64,000 bases of DNA from Tengunoibacter tsumagoiensis (GTDB taxonomy: Bacteria > Chloroflexota > Ktedonobacteria > Ktedonobacterales > Ktedonobacteraceae): contig NZ_BIFR01000001.1 of the NCBI RefSeq assembly GCF_003967535.1, positions 3,843,001 through 3,907,000 on the forward strand, in the 5' to 3' direction. This document shows positions 45,289 to 54,261 of the stretch, piece after piece. Below the pieces are notes generated by a model. The model did no database searches and was not told the DNA's origin. It saw nothing but the letters and a program-made list of their open reading frames with translations. Position numbers and translations under genes: made by a program. Each line of letters opens with the position of its first letter. The first letter of the stretch is position 1.

Positions 45289-47259
45289 ATGTCTACCAAT
45301 AGAAAATGGCTCAGAACGAGCTTTTTCTGGCTCCTGTCATTGCTTGTTCTCGTAGTAATCGTGGTATTTTTTGTACATCCACAAACTGCCACAAAGACGG
45401 TAACCGTCTCGACGTTGCTCAGCCACTTAAAAGCAGATATTGCAAGCAACCAACAAGATACATTAACCGTAGGAGATGGAGCACTGACACTAGCCAGAGG
45501 CAAAACAGTTGACTTGCCTCTGGAAGCTGCCACAATTGATAATAGCTTTGATATTACCCATGTGCTCAAAGATAATGGAATCGATTATACGGATAGTCAA
45601 CACATTGTTCTCCAATATGCAACCCCCAATCCAATCTGGGGCTGGCTGGCTGGATTGTGGGCCCTGATCCCTCTTATTCTGGTCATAGGGCTTGTTGTGT
45701 TTATGGTCCGTCAGGCACAGGGCAATAATAATCAGGCCCTTTCGTTTGGAAAGAGTCGGGCACGCATGTTTATGGGCAATAAGCAGGCCATCACGTTTGC
45801 TGATGTGGCTGGTGTGGAAGAGGCAAAGCAGGAGCTACAAGAGATCGTTGAATTCTTAAAATATCCCGAAAAGTTTGCGGCCTTAGGTGCTCGCATCCCG
45901 AAAGGTCTGCTGCTAGTAGGACCGCCCGGTACCGGGAAGACGCTGATCTCACGTGCGGTAGCTGGTGAGGCCGGGGTTCCGTTTTTTAGCATTAGCGGCT
46001 CCGAATTTGTCGAAATGTTTGTAGGGGTTGGCGCCAGCCGCGTACGCGATCTCTTTGATCAGGCAAAGCGTAATAGTCCATGCATTGTATTTGTGGATGA
46101 GATCGATGCTGTTGGACGACAACGAGGAGCTGGCCTGGGAGGCTCACACGACGAGCGCGAGCAGACGCTCAATCAGATTCTCGTTGAGATGGATGGGTTC
46201 GATACGAATACCAATGTTATTGTTATCGCTGCTACTAACCGCCCTGATGTGCTTGATCCAGCTCTGCTACGCCCTGGCCGGTTTGATCGACAGGTTGTCT
46301 TAGACAAACCCGATATCCGTGGAAGGATCAGTATACTTAACGTTCACGCGCGAAACAAACCGCTCGAGGCAGGGATCTCGTTGGATGTGATCGCCAAACA
46401 GACTCCTGGCTTCTCGGGAGCAGATCTGGCAAATCTTCTCAATGAGGCCGCAATTCTTGCAGCCAGACGTAGCCTGCATACCATCGGCCTGAGTGAGTTG
46501 GAAGAGGCTATTGATCGCGTTGTGGCGGGCCCCGCACGGAAGAGTCGCATCATCAGTGAACGAGAGAAAGCTATTACAGCCTACCATGAGGTCGGGCATG
46601 CTTTAGTCGCACGCATGCTTCCAAATACTGATCCGGTCCATAAGGTCTCTATCGTGGCTCGTGGCCAGGCTGGTGGTTTTACTATGTTACTCCCTACCGA
46701 GGATCGCTATCTCTGGAGCAAACCACAATTTGAGGATATGCTCGCCTATGCGCTTGGTGGACATGTGGCAGAATTGCTGACATTCGGCGAGGTGACGACC
46801 GGGGCCTCTAATGATATTGAACGAGTGACCAAAATTGCCCGCTCAATGGTGACCGAATATGGCATGAGCAAGCTCATTGGACCAATCGCACTGGGACATA
46901 AGGACGAGCTGGTCTTCCTGGGGCGCGATATCAACGAACAACGCAACTATAGCGAACAGACTGCGCGTGAAGTGGATGAAGAGGTTCGTCGAATCGTTCA
47001 GCAGGCCTTTGATAGGGCTTATGCGATCCTGAATCAGAATAAGACACGGCTCATTATGATCAGCGAACGGCTGATGAAAGAAGAGACACTCGAAGGAGCT
47101 GTCTTTGAATCGCTCTTCAATCAGCAAGGTTCTGAAGAGCCTGCTGCTGCTGATGATCAATTTGATGGCCCCAGTGTTATTGCCGGTATGCCCGAGATGG
47201 AATTTTTCCATGAGCCAAAGGGGCTACCAATGCCTGATCATAATTCTTATAACGCGTAG
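45289..47259 (+). CDS. ftsH: FtsH ATP-dependent zinc metalloprotease (second copy)
   Basis: 656 aa from the ATG at 45289 (GAGAGGGGAG upstream; an upstream ATG at 45220 is possible). Two membrane spans (about 10-28 and 118-140) flank a short extracytoplasmic domain. The AAA module shows [23 protein letters not shown] and [10 protein letters not shown], and the protease has the zinc motif HEVGH (433-437). It degrades membrane and regulatory proteins. It differs from the ftsH fragment at the start of the window, so they are paralogues. Confidence 0.96.
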   Translation: MSTNRKWLRTSFFWLLSLLVLVVIVVFFVHPQTATKTVTVSTLLSHLKADIASNQQDTLTVGDGALTLARGKTVDLPLEAATIDNSFDITHVLKDNGIDYTDSQHIVLQYATPNPIWGWLAGLWALIPLILVIGLVVFMVRQAQGNNNQALSFGKSRARMFMGNKQAITFADVAGVEEAKQELQEIVEFLKYPEKFAALGARIPKGLLLVGPPGTGKTLISRAVAGEAGVPFFSISGSEFVEMFVGVGASRVRDLFDQAKRNSPCIVFVDEIDAVGRQRGAGLGGSHDEREQTLNQILVEMDGFDTNTNVIVIAATNRPDVLDPALLRPGRFDRQVVLDKPDIRGRISILNVHARNKPLEAGISLDVIAKQTPGFSGADLANLLNEAAILAARRSLHTIGLSELEEAIDRVVAGPARKSRIISEREKAITAYHEVGHALVARMLPNTDPVHKVSIVARGQAGGFTMLLPTEDRYLWSKPQFEDMLAYALGGHVAELLTFGEVTTGASNDIERVTKIARSMVTEYGMSKLIGPIALGHKDELVFLGRDINEQRNYSEQTAREVDEEVRRIVQQAFDRAYAILNQNKTRLIMISERLMKEETLEGAVFESLFNQQGSEEPAAADDQFDGPSVIAGMPEMEFFHEPKGLPMPDHNSYNA

Positions 47260-47568
47260 GATGGTTTCTTGCGTTGGATACTTCTCAATAAAGGAAAACC
47301 TCGGATGAAAAAGAAGAGCCTTGATTGAGAGGTATCAAACAGTACAGGGTCCAGCAAGTTCCATCTGCTCCATTGGCGGCTATAGACATCTTTTCTGACT
47401 GCTTACAAACCATCCCTTACCACCTCTTCTCTGACAGCATCAATCGGCTTAAACAAGATTTTCATGAGATAAACAAGCCTGTACAAAAGCCACCTTTCTA
47501 TTTATAGAACCGGCGCGGGAAAACCCCTGCATTCATGCGGGGGATGAAAGCGCCGTTCCTTTTTGGGG

Positions 47569-47597
47569 TTGACTTTTTACACGATATGTGATACGAT
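47569..47597 (+). promoter_or_regulatory. Promoter of tnpB, close to its start codon
   Basis: TTGACT (47569-47574), 17-nt spacer, TACGAT (47592-47597). The tnpB ATG is at 47605, only 7 nt further, with no ribosome site, so a leaderless mRNA is likely. Confidence 0.65.
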
Positions 47598-47604
47598 GTA
47601 AAGT

Positions 47605-48786
47605 ATGGAACAGAAGAAAGCATATAAGTACAGAGTCTATCCAACCAACGAGCAAAAACAGATACTTGCTCGTACGTTTGGGTGCGCACGTTTTGTCTCC
47701 AATTGGGCATTGCGATGCAAAACCGACGCCTTTTACCAGGAGCAGAAACGTCTGTACTACAAAGATTTGAGTGAGATGCTCACAGCCCTCAAAAAACAAG
47801 GTGAGTATGTGTGGCTCAATGACGTCTCTTCTGTTCCCCTGCAACAAGCTTTGCGCCATCTCGATAAAGCGTTTGTCAATTTCTTTGAGGGACGCGCCGC
47901 CTATCCTCGTTTCAAGCACAAACGTCAGAAACAAGCAGCCACCTATACCAGCAATGCTTTTACCTGGCGAGATGGGCAGTTGACGCTTGCCAAAATGAAA
48001 GAACCTCTCAGCATTGTGTGGTCCCGTCCGCTGCCCAAGGATGCCGTCCCTTCTCGCGTCACCGTCTCCAAGGATAGTACCGATCGCTATTTTGTGAGCA
48101 TCCTGGTGGAGGAAAACATTGCCCCGTTGCCTGTCACCCCCAAAACCGTGGGTGCGGATCTCGGATTGAAATCCTACGTGATCCTCTCCACAGGGGAAAC
48201 CATCGGCAATCCCAAGTTCTTTCACACCGATGAAAAGAAGCTCGCCAAAGCCCAGAGACGGCATGCGAAAAAGAAAAAGGGCTCCAAGAACAAAGAGAAA
48301 GCTCGTTTGAAGGTTGCCAAAATCCATGCCCGCATCGCTGATCGTCGCCGTGATTTCCAGCACAAGCTTTCGACCCGCCTGATCCGTGAAAACCAAACGA
48401 TCTGTGTGGAGAGCCTGGCGGTGAAAAACATGGTCAAAAACCAGAGTCTCAGTAAAGCCATCAGCGATGTGGGTTGGTCGGAATTCGTGTCCCAGTTGGA
48501 ATACAAGGCAACGTGGTATGGACGCACCCTCGTCAAAATTGACAAGTGGTACCCGTCCTCCAAACGCTGCTTTGACTGTGGACATATTCTCGACTCCTTA
48601 GCGTTAGAGGTACGGCACTGGACCTGTCCCAAATGTGGGGTCCATCACGATCGTGACCTCAACGCCTCAAAAAACATTCATGCCGCCGGACTGACGGTAC
48701 GTGAAGCCTGTGGAGAGGCCGTAAGACCTGGTGCGGTGAAAACCAAGCCTGGCACGTCTCAGCGAAGCAGGAAACCCCGATCGTGA
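47605..48786 (+). CDS. tnpB: TnpB RNA-guided nuclease (intact)
   Basis: 393 aa. It starts with the OrfB N-terminal pattern AYKYRVYPTNEQKQILARTFGCARFVSNWAL. RuvC-I is GADLGLKSY (Asp185), RuvC-II ICVESL (Glu269), a zinc ribbon uses Cys322, Cys325, Cys341 and Cys344, and RuvC-III is HDRDLNASKNI (Asp351). A lysine/arginine-rich stretch (about 208-250) fits nucleic-acid binding. All catalytic residues are present, unlike the interrupted copy at 7393. TnpB nucleases are guided by RNA made from the element's right end, which lies at and beyond the 3' end of this gene. Confidence 0.93.
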   Translation: MEQKKAYKYRVYPTNEQKQILARTFGCARFVSNWALRCKTDAFYQEQKRLYYKDLSEMLTALKKQGEYVWLNDVSSVPLQQALRHLDKAFVNFFEGRAAYPRFKHKRQKQAATYTSNAFTWRDGQLTLAKMKEPLSIVWSRPLPKDAVPSRVTVSKDSTDRYFVSILVEENIAPLPVTPKTVGADLGLKSYVILSTGETIGNPKFFHTDEKKLAKAQRRHAKKKKGSKNKEKARLKVAKIHARIADRRRDFQHKLSTRLIRENQTICVESLAVKNMVKNQSLSKAISDVGWSEFVSQLEYKATWYGRTLVKIDKWYPSSKRCFDCGHILDSLALEVRHWTCPKCGVHHDRDLNASKNIHAAGLTVREACGEAVRPGAVKTKPGTSQRSRKPRS

Positions 48787-48826
48787 GGTCGGGAATCCCC
48801 CGGCTTTAGTCGGGGGAGGATGTCAA
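48700..48826 (+). ncRNA. Probable reRNA/guide region at the right end of the TnpB element
   Basis: It covers the 3' end of tnpB and the right-end hairpin at 48797-48816. In related elements the reRNA scaffold comes from this position, with the guide read from flanking DNA. The extent is inferred from family knowledge. Confidence 0.5.
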
Positions 48827-48881
48827 ACTAGGCAAGTATTACTTTTGTAAGCCAACTATTACTGAAAAAGGATTATTTCGG

Positions 48882-50009
48882 ATGATTACCTCACGGACGG
48901 GGGAGCTCCTCGAGGTCATTCTCCCGGTGCTAGATATCAATGCTCAGGTTGCTTTTTATCGCGATATCCTTGGCCTCCGCGTCAAAGAGCCTGTGGGAGT
49001 AAACGATTTTCGCGATTTCTATCAAGTACAACTTCAAAGTGGCGCGTGTACGCTTATTCTACAGGTTCAGTCGCCATCACAGGCTGTTCTCAAACAGGCT
49101 CCACGACAGAATACGCCAAGATTGATCTTCTGCGTTCCAGATATTCATGCCTGCCATGCTCAGCTATTACAGAGTGGAGCTCTCATTCAGGAGATGAGCT
49201 CTCCCACTCCCGGAGCACTGCGCTTTGATGGAGTTGATCCCGAAGGAAATCTGTATGCCGTCGAAAACAGCAAGAGTTCAGTACTCCAGAGATTACGCCC
49301 GGAGATTCAGCTCCTTCCTCATGCTCAGATCATTCCACTGTCATCATTTCGAGGCCGCTGCATTCAAATACTTCGCTATAACAAGTTTGTCATTGGACTA
49401 GAAATTCTCTGCTTCATCGTTCTGGTTGAAATCGCTTCTTTCAAGCACTTGATTGAATTTTATTGGATCTTCTTACTCCTTTTTGGTCTGGTCTGGCTAC
49501 AAGGAAAGACCTGGGGCGAGCTAGGGCTGAGGAGCCCAAATAGTCTGAAAATCTGCTTGCTTAGTGGAATAGGGCTCGGCTTATTCTTTACTGTTTTAGT
49601 CCACTATGTGATTACGCCAACGATCAATCATCTGGTCCCGCCTGTTTCAATCACAGGAAATATTCTGATCATCCACAATAAATGGGCCTACTTTGCTAGC
49701 GATCTTTTCAATATCTGGACATCAGCCGCCTTTATGGAAGAGATTATGTTTCGTGCCTATCTACTTAATCGTTTTACTGATCTCTTTGGAACAAAAATAT
49801 ATGGCTGGATCTTTGCCTTACTCTTCCAGGCTATTATTTTTGGTTCAGCTCATGGGTATGAGGGGCTGAGTGGTATGATTAATGCAGCAACCTATGGCTT
49901 CTTTGCTGGCCTGATCTACCTGGCAAATAAGAAAAACATCTGGAGTGGCTCGATCATGCATGGCCTCATCGATACCCTCCTGACTATTTTTCAATATTGG
50001 GGGTTTTAA
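48882..50009 (+). CDS. VOC (glyoxalase-like) domain fused to CPBP membrane protease domain
   Basis: 375 aa. Residues 8-130 form a VOC/glyoxalase-like fold (VILPVLDINAQVAFYRDILGLRVKEP, GALRFDGVDPEGNLYAVEN). Residues about 165-375 form a polytopic CPBP (CAAX-protease/bacteriocin-processing-like) domain with the motifs FMEEIMFRAYLLNRF, FGSAHGYEG and IMHGLIDTL, which supply the family's Glu and His residues. The two domains are not normally in one protein. Substrate or ligand is unknown. It follows the TnpB element and is followed by argJ. Confidence 0.85.
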   Translation: MITSRTGELLEVILPVLDINAQVAFYRDILGLRVKEPVGVNDFRDFYQVQLQSGACTLILQVQSPSQAVLKQAPRQNTPRLIFCVPDIHACHAQLLQSGALIQEMSSPTPGALRFDGVDPEGNLYAVENSKSSVLQRLRPEIQLLPHAQIIPLSSFRGRCIQILRYNKFVIGLEILCFIVLVEIASFKHLIEFYWIFLLLFGLVWLQGKTWGELGLRSPNSLKICLLSGIGLGLFFTVLVHYVITPTINHLVPPVSITGNILIIHNKWAYFASDLFNIWTSAAFMEEIMFRAYLLNRFTDLFGTKIYGWIFALLFQAIIFGSAHGYEGLSGMINAATYGFFAGLIYLANKKNIWSGSIMHGLIDTLLTIFQYWGF

Positions 50010-50172
50010 CCTTAGAGAGGTCTGTAGACCCATAGGATTGTTCCACGGACCAGATGGGGAGTATAATTGGGGAGTATCATAAAGAGTTCCTGGCAGACGC
50101 TTCTCCTCAACAGATACGAGAAGAGAGCAGAGCAAAGGCCTGAAGCTTTTTTTAAGTGAGAAAGAGAAAAAA

Positions 50173-51384
50173 GTGTCCGATCTATACTCCGAAAGTGACT
50201 ACTATGTGACAGCGCCTCAGGGATATCGAGCAGGGAGCATCGCGTGTGGGATTAAATCTAATGCCACGATCCATGATCTAGCACTGCTGGTCTCTGATGT
50301 GCCCTGCATTGCCGCTGGCACCTTCACCACAAGCAGCACACGGGCCGCTCCAGTCCTTCTCTGTCAGGAGCGTCTTCATGGTCATCGAGCCCAGGCAATT
50401 ATTATCAATAGTGGCAATGCCAATTGTGCAACAGGCGAGCAAGGTCGTAAAAATGCTGCTCGCATGACAGCTGCTGCTGCGGCACTCCTGGGAATCGATA
50501 AGAAACTGGTGCTCTGCTCGTCAACAGGCATTATTGGGCGGCAGCTACCCATTGAAAAGATAGAACAGGGCATTAAGCAACTGACACTTACCTCAGAAGG
50601 GGGCGTAGCCTTCTCGAATGCGATCCTGACCACTGATAGCCGCCCTAAGCGCATGACGCTCGAATTTCTGATCGATGGCAAGACAGTCCGGCTTGGAGGA
50701 GTAGCAAAAGGCTCGGGCATGATCTGCCCCCAGATGGCAACAATGCTCTGTTATCTGACTACTGATGCGGCCATTGATGCAGACTGGCTCCAACAGGAGC
50801 TCCAACTGGCTGTGGACGATTCGTTTAATATGATTTCTGTAGACGGCGACATGTCCACCAACGATAGCTGCATTCTTCTTGCCAATGGCTTAGCCGGCAA
50901 TCAGCCACTGCATGAGGCTCATCCGGACGCAGCTATCTTTCGTCAGGCCCTGAGAAAAATGACCATCTACCTGGCTCGTGAGATCGCACGCGACGGCGAA
51001 GGCGCGACCAAACTCATGACCGTCCATATTCAGGGAGCAAGCTCTCGAGAGGATGCGCGTAAGGCTGCAAGAGCGATCACGCTCTCGCCGATCTGGCAAT
51101 GTGCCCTCACCGGAGAAGACCCTAACTGGGGACGACTGGTCGCAGCCCTGGGAGCAAGTGGCTGCGCATTACGCCAGGAGAGCTTTGATGTCTTTCTGGG
51201 TTCGATCCAGGTCGCCAAAGGTGGGGTAGCGACAGAATATGAGTTTGAACAGGCTCAAGCAGCAATGTTGGGACCAGAGATTATCATCACCATTGATCTT
51301 CACATAGGTTCTCATCAAGCGACTGCCTGGGGTTGTAACCTTACAGCCGGCTATATTGAAGAGAATACTGTTTATCATCGCTAG
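50173..51384 (+). CDS. argJ: Bifunctional ornithine acetyltransferase / N-acetylglutamate synthase
   Basis: 403 aa with a GTG start. ArgJ recycles the acetyl group from N-acetylornithine to glutamate in arginine synthesis. It shows AAGTFTTSSTRAAPV, INSGNANCATGEQG, LCSSTGIIGRQLP, the self-cleavage region GSGMICPQMATMLCYLTTDA (Thr after Ala is the expected nucleophile), VDGDMSTNDS and GEDPNWGRLVAALGASG. Length agrees with the family. argD starts 83 nt later, so they form an arginine pair. argC, argB and argF are not in the window. Confidence 0.96.
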   Translation: MSDLYSESDYYVTAPQGYRAGSIACGIKSNATIHDLALLVSDVPCIAAGTFTTSSTRAAPVLLCQERLHGHRAQAIIINSGNANCATGEQGRKNAARMTAAAAALLGIDKKLVLCSSTGIIGRQLPIEKIEQGIKQLTLTSEGGVAFSNAILTTDSRPKRMTLEFLIDGKTVRLGGVAKGSGMICPQMATMLCYLTTDAAIDADWLQQELQLAVDDSFNMISVDGDMSTNDSCILLANGLAGNQPLHEAHPDAAIFRQALRKMTIYLAREIARDGEGATKLMTVHIQGASSREDARKAARAITLSPIWQCALTGEDPNWGRLVAALGASGCALRQESFDVFLGSIQVAKGGVATEYEFEQAQAAMLGPEIIITIDLHIGSHQATAWGCNLTAGYIEENTVYHR

Positions 51385-51467
51385 CTTGTCGTATGATACA
51401 TACAGGCCACTGGCATTGAGTCCATGAATACAGGCAGCATTTCTATTTTGATGATCAGGAGCAGAAC

Positions 51468-52679
51468 ATGACCACAACAGAAGTGAACAACAGAGATTGG
51501 GTAGCGCTGGAGCACCAATACTATCAAGGCACCTTCAAACGTCAGCCTCTCACCCTTGTGCGTGGCGAAGGGACACGAGTCTGGGATAGTCAGGGAAACG
51601 TGTATCTTGATTTTGTAGCAGGGATTGCGGTCAATGTCCTTGGGCATTGCCATCCAGCTATCGTTGAAGCAGTACAGCAACAGGTCACGCAACTGGTGCA
51701 TGTCTCCAATCTCTACTATAACACTCGTCAGATCGAACTCGCCGAACTTCTTGGTCAGCAGAGTCAAGGTATGCGCTCATTCTTCTCCAATAGTGGTGCC
51801 GAAGCCAATGAGGGAGCCATCAAATTAGCACGAAAATATGGTCGGCTGCATCGCAATGGTGCCTATGAGATTATTAGCATGAATAATAGTTTTCATGGCC
51901 GTACCCTTGCTACAACAGCTGCAACAGGTCAGGCTGCATATCAGGCAACCTGGGCCCCCTTACCCGATGGCTTCAAGCAGGTTCCATTCAATGATCTGGA
52001 GGCACTGAAGGCAGCGACTAGTGAGAAAACGGTTGGTATTTTGATCGAAGCCGTACAGGGTGAGGGTGGCATCTGGCCCAGCGATAAAGCGTACATGCAG
52101 GGGGTCCGAGACTGGTGCGATGAACAAAATCTGGTCCTGATCTGCGATGAGATCCAGGCCGGAATGGGTCGCACAGGCAAGTTCTTTAGCTGGGAACACT
52201 ATGTTAGACCAGATATTGTTACCATGGCAAAAGGATTGGCTGGAGGAGTCCCCATTGGCGCAATGCTCACTGGACCACGAACAGATCTCTTCACCCCGGG
52301 TGATCATGGCACAACCTTTGGCGGCAACCCCCTGGCCAGCGCCGCTGGGATCGCGACGATTCGCACAATTCAGGAGAACCATCTCATTGAGAACGCTGCC
52401 CAGATGGGCGAGTATTGGAATAGCAAACTGGTAGAACTCTGCACCAGGTACCCCATTATTGATAGCCCACGAGGGATCGGCCTGATGCGGGCTGTCCATG
52501 TACAGCATGGGCTTGCAGCAACAATTGTACAAAAAGCCCTTGAACACGGACTACTGTTGAATAGCACTGCTCCCGATACGCTCCGTATGATTCCACCTCT
52601 TGTGTTGAATCACGGCGATATTGACGAAGCAACCGCTATTATGGATCTGGTCCTCTCCAAAATTGAGCCCATTGCCTGA
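51468..52679 (+). CDS. argD: Acetylornithine aminotransferase
   Basis: 403 aa, class III PLP aminotransferase. It makes N-acetylornithine from the semialdehyde in arginine synthesis. It shows DSQGNVYLDFVAGIAVNVLGHCHPAI, FFSNSGAEANEGAIKLARKYG, FHGRTLATTAATGQ, LICDEIQAGMGRTGKFF, the PLP-lysine region TMAKGLAGGVPIGAM and TTFGGNPLASAAG. CAGGAGCAGAAC precedes the ATG. It directly follows argJ and is closed by a terminator. Confidence 0.95.
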   Translation: MTTTEVNNRDWVALEHQYYQGTFKRQPLTLVRGEGTRVWDSQGNVYLDFVAGIAVNVLGHCHPAIVEAVQQQVTQLVHVSNLYYNTRQIELAELLGQQSQGMRSFFSNSGAEANEGAIKLARKYGRLHRNGAYEIISMNNSFHGRTLATTAATGQAAYQATWAPLPDGFKQVPFNDLEALKAATSEKTVGILIEAVQGEGGIWPSDKAYMQGVRDWCDEQNLVLICDEIQAGMGRTGKFFSWEHYVRPDIVTMAKGLAGGVPIGAMLTGPRTDLFTPGDHGTTFGGNPLASAAGIATIRTIQENHLIENAAQMGEYWNSKLVELCTRYPIIDSPRGIGLMRAVHVQHGLAATIVQKALEHGLLLNSTAPDTLRMIPPLVLNHGDIDEATAIMDLVLSKIEPIA

Positions 52680-52706
52680 TTGCAGGATCGATAAGTAAGA
52701 CCGAGC

Positions 52707-52748
52707 ATAGCCCCAACGCATCTCTTTAAAGGGACGCGTTGGGGCTAT
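52707..52748 (+). terminator. Hairpin terminator after argD
   Basis: ATAGCCCCAACGC (52707-52719) pairs perfectly with GCGTTGGGGCTAT (52736-52748), loop of 16 nt. The U-tract is weak. Confidence 0.75.
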
Positions 52749-53021
52749 CTTAGTATAGTCTTCTATCACATAGTTCGTATCAACCAAACATACAAGCATA
52801 TTATTATCTTTTGAATTATGACAGTATTTTCATCTTCCCAGGAATGTATTGCATTTTTTATAATCCCGCTCTATACTATCTCATGTGAAGGTCATCATAG
52901 CATTCTATGCAGGCCAGCGCACTTTTCTTAGCAGATACCAATTTCATCGTATTGATGAAATGAAAAAAGGTAGATGCTGATACTGTTATTCGAACGTCTT
53001 TACACGAAAGGGAAAAGCAGC
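52749..53021 (+). promoter_or_regulatory. Promoter region of the pqq operon
   Basis: TTGCAT (52849-52854), 17-nt spacer, TATACT (52872-52877) form a good promoter. A perfect inverted repeat ATTTCATC-GTATT-GATGAAAT (52941-52961) lies in the leader and may be an operator or hairpin. Confidence 0.6.
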
Positions 53022-53144
53022 ATGGAAAAGAAGACTGAAAACGGGGCTATTTCTACACCAGTCTGGGTAGCTCCCACTCTGGAGGTCATCGCGGTCAGCT
53101 TAGAATGCACCGCCTATGCGAATGCAAGCGAGCCACAAGAGTAG
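53022..53144 (+). CDS. pqqA: PQQ precursor peptide PqqA
   Basis: 40 aa. The C-terminal half VWVAPTLEVIAVSLECTAYANASE has the required Glu-x3-Tyr pair (Glu28 and Tyr32), which PqqE crosslinks to build pyrroloquinoline quinone. GAAAGGGAAAAGCAGC precedes the ATG. It is the first gene of the pqqABCDE set. Missed easily because of its length. The peptide would be recognised by PqqD and cut out by a protease; no pqqF gene is nearby. Confidence 0.93.
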   Translation: MEKKTENGAISTPVWVAPTLEVIAVSLECTAYANASEPQE

Positions 53145-53251
53145 TTCTAGCTCTCCCTTAAGAGTGTTCTAATTGGAAAATGAGGCTGTTAGCACTGCCT
53201 GTCCCTCCTTTCAGTTGCCCAACAGCCTCAGTTAGCGAAAGACAGATTGGT

Positions 53252-54169
53252 ATGCGCGTAAGACTCCTGGGGACGGCTGCTGGTGGTGGGTTTCCACAAT
53301 GGAATTGTAATTGTGCCAATTGTCGGGGGCTCCGGTCGGGCTCGTTACGAGCAAAAACACGAACACAGTCATGCGTCGCGATTAGCGCCGATGACGAACA
53401 CTGGTTTCTGCTCAATGCTTCGCCGGATATTCGTCAGCAGATCGAACACGCACCCGCTCTTGCCCCCAAAGAAGACGAATGGCGTGATACACGAATCAAT
53501 GGGATCTTACTGAGCGATGCCGATCTCGATCATACGCTTGGGCTCTTTACCCTGCGCGAAGGGCAACCACTTACCGTCTACGCAAGTCCGCAGGTACGTC
53601 AGGCGTTAACGGTCGGCCTTCCCGCCAGTACGGTGCTCGAAGCCTATAGCGGCATCTATTGGCAAGAGTTAGCACATACCCCGACACCATTGCTCCATGC
53701 AGATGGAACAGTCAGCCAGCTTACCTATCAAGCCTATCCTGTTGCAGGAAAACCTCCACGCTATATGGAGCAACGAGCCGAACCGCAGATTGGTGATCGG
53801 GTTGGCTATCGGTTTGTAGATCAGCAGACTGGTGGAAGATTGCTCTTCTTGCCTGGCCTGGCCTCCTTTGATACTGAGACCAGGAAATATCTGGGCGAAT
53901 GCGACGCAGTTCTGTTCGATGGTACCTTCTGGAGTGAGAATGAGATGGAGATCAGTCATGTAGGGAGCACAACAGCAAGCCAGATGGGGCATCTCCCTGT
54001 CGGCGGACCTGAAGGCAGTCTGAATTATCTCCAGAGTTTAGCCATCAAACGCATCTATATTCATATCAACAATACCAATCCCATGCTTGTGGAGGATTCA
54101 CTTGAAGCTTCCATAGTCCATGAGGCAGGGATCGAGATTGGCTGGGACGGCCTGGAATTTACTCTTTAG
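53252..54169 (+). CDS. pqqB: PQQ biosynthesis hydroxylase PqqB
   Basis: 305 aa from the ATG at 53252, which matches the normal PqqB start; an upstream ATG at 53180 adds 24 atypical residues. A metallo-beta-lactamase-fold protein with RLLGTAAGGGFPQWNCNC at the N-terminus, LLNASPDIRQQI, the metal motif SDADLDHTLGLFTLREG, FLPGLASFD, FDGTFW and GHLPVGGPEGSL. It is an iron-dependent hydroxylase of the Glu-Tyr intermediate. Third-party protease function is excluded by lack of a PqqF-type sequence. Confidence 0.94.
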   Translation: MRVRLLGTAAGGGFPQWNCNCANCRGLRSGSLRAKTRTQSCVAISADDEHWFLLNASPDIRQQIEHAPALAPKEDEWRDTRINGILLSDADLDHTLGLFTLREGQPLTVYASPQVRQALTVGLPASTVLEAYSGIYWQELAHTPTPLLHADGTVSQLTYQAYPVAGKPPRYMEQRAEPQIGDRVGYRFVDQQTGGRLLFLPGLASFDTETRKYLGECDAVLFDGTFWSENEMEISHVGSTTASQMGHLPVGGPEGSLNYLQSLAIKRIYIHINNTNPMLVEDSLEASIVHEAGIEIGWDGLEFTL

Positions 54170-54261
54170 GTTCTTAGCATAGCCATGCTCCTGGGATCGT
54201 AAGCACATGGTAGAGTTTTCAATCACGTTTTCAATCACTATGTAGAAAAGAGTAGCTCAGT

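Larger units (their letters stand above)
47507..48826 (+). mobile_element. IS200/IS605-like TnpB-only element
   Basis: The left end begins near GAACCG (47507) with nested hairpins (CGGCGC 47511-47516 with GCGCCG 47550-47555; inner CCCC...GGGG). The right end has CCCCCG-GCTTTAGT-CGGGGG (48797-48816) then AGGATGTCAAAC. These are typical imperfect-hairpin ends of the family. There is no Y1 transposase gene. Ends are estimates. The first TnpB element (7120-8971) shares the start sequence and right-end features. Confidence 0.8.

Noticed and set aside
47533-48585. 350-aa minus-strand open frame
   Set aside because: It is antisense to the clearly recognisable tnpB and has no coherent domain.
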